From Bacillota bacterium (lineage in GTDB: Bacteria; Bacillota; UBA4882; UBA8346): a stretch of DNA of 15,107 nucleotides. The stretch is taken from contig DNPP01000173.1 in NCBI GenBank assembly GCA_003501365.1, positions 1-15,107 of the forward strand, read 5' to 3'. Both the position numbers and the translations under genes were made by a program. The number at the start of each line of letters is the position of its first letter. Within the stretch, counting starts at the first letter, position 1. The notes beneath the pieces were generated by a model, which made no database searches, was not told the origin of the DNA, and was given only the letters and a program-made list of their open reading frames with translations. Positions 14,609-15,107 of this stretch are shown here, in pieces.

Positions 14609-15107
14609 ATGACATTTGAAGATTTACAGTTGATCCCCCCTATTTTAAAAGCTTTACAAACTGAAGGCTACCAAACTCCGACTCCTATCCAAGAAGAAGC
14701 AATCCCCCTAATACTTGCAAAAAAGGATCTCCTGGGTTGTGCTCAGACAGGTACCGGAAAGACAGCGGCCTTTGCCATTCCCATCTTACAAATTTTGCAT
14801 TCCCGTTCAAATACTATGCAAGGACACCCAGTCATCAAAGCTTTGGTCTTAACGCCAACCCGGGAGCTGGCGCTGCAAATCGACGAAAGTATTAACGCCT
14901 ACGGCAAACATACCGGGCTTCGTCATACGGTCGTGTTCGGCGGCGTATCCCAAAAAGCGCAAACCGACGCTTTAAAAAAGGGAGTCGATATTCTGGTTGC
15001 CACACCCGGAAGGTTACTGGATCTAGTCAACCAAAAATTCATCAACCTTCATCATATCGAATTATTCGTCCTCGATGAAGCGGATCGAATGCTCGATATG
15101 GGCTTTA
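14609..15107 (+). CDS. DEAD-box ATP-dependent RNA helicase (5' part, cut by window edge)
   Basis: The first 166 codons of an RNA helicase of the RhlE/CshA kind, running off the right edge without a stop. Visible motifs are the upstream aromatic F3 and the Q motif with YQTPTPIQ (21-28), Walker A AQTGTGKT (45-52), motif Ia PTRELALQ (83-90), GG (111-112), motif Ib TPGR (132-135) and the DEAD box at 156-159 (VLDEADRMLDMGF). These make up most of the first RecA-like domain; the second domain and any C-terminal tail lie outside. The ATG at 14609 is set by a strong AAGGAGA site. It unwinds RNA in the cytoplasm, typically in ribosome assembly, mRNA decay or cold growth. Without the C-terminal part, RhlE, CshA and related subgroups cannot be separated. 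Confidence 0.93.
   Translation, partial: MTFEDLQLIPPILKALQTEGYQTPTPIQEEAIPLILAKKDLLGCAQTGTGKTAAFAIPILQILHSRSNTMQGHPVIKALVLTPTRELALQIDESINAYGKHTGLRHTVVFGGVSQKAQTDALKKGVDILVATPGRLLDLVNQKFINLHHIELFVLDEADRMLDMGF

Overview
The window looks like chromosomal DNA of an AT-rich member of the Bacillota (Firmicutes), probably a spore-former of clostridial type. The main clues are a YteA-type DksA/TraR zinc-finger protein next to a DUF5665 membrane protein, purine-rich Shine-Dalgarno sites of Bacillota type, and TTG starts backed by strong Shine-Dalgarno sites. One signal points to a possible diderm (outer-membrane-bearing) lineage: the sugar-binding protein of the ABC transporter has a signal peptide whose lipobox cysteine position is phenylalanine. 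The genus cannot be named from the sequence.

Layout. 1-2374 (minus strand): yteA, a DUF5665 gene and a ketopantoate reductase gene (panE family), with a 331-base gap before panE's 3' end that holds several inverted repeats. 2536-3552 (plus): a membrane acyltransferase of the acyltransferase-3 family. 3637-5398 (minus): an SGNH/GDSL esterase and, upstream of it, a uroporphyrinogen-decarboxylase-superfamily protein, probably one transcript. 5574-8970 (plus, divergent): a YesM-type histidine kinase overlapping a YesN/AraC-type response regulator. 9154-12711 (plus): a ribose/glucose-type ABC importer in the order binding protein, permease, double ATPase. 12950-14332 (minus): a MATE exporter. 14609 to the right edge (plus): the first 166 codons of a DEAD-box RNA helicase.

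The centre of interest is 3637-12711. The two-component system probably senses an extracellular compound and switches on the adjacent importer, and perhaps also the divergent decarboxylase-like gene and esterase. The same near-palindromic AT-rich box lies 7 bases upstream of the putative -35 elements of both the importer and the decarboxylase-like gene, which fits control by one regulator. There is no sugar kinase, isomerase or glycosidase here. The two local enzymes are an esterase and a zinc/corrinoid-type methyltransferase relative, so the ligand may be an esterified or methylated small glycoside rather than a plain sugar; this is inference.

Non-coding structure is rich: a perfect 15-bp inverted repeat between the convergent ATPase and MATE genes, a large imperfect palindrome built of 9-base AATCC units after panE, a 17-bp palindrome upstream of yteA, a 20-base hairpin upstream of the DUF5665 gene, and two hairpins flanking the binding-protein gene. 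No tRNA, rRNA, CRISPR array, transposase or phage gene was seen.
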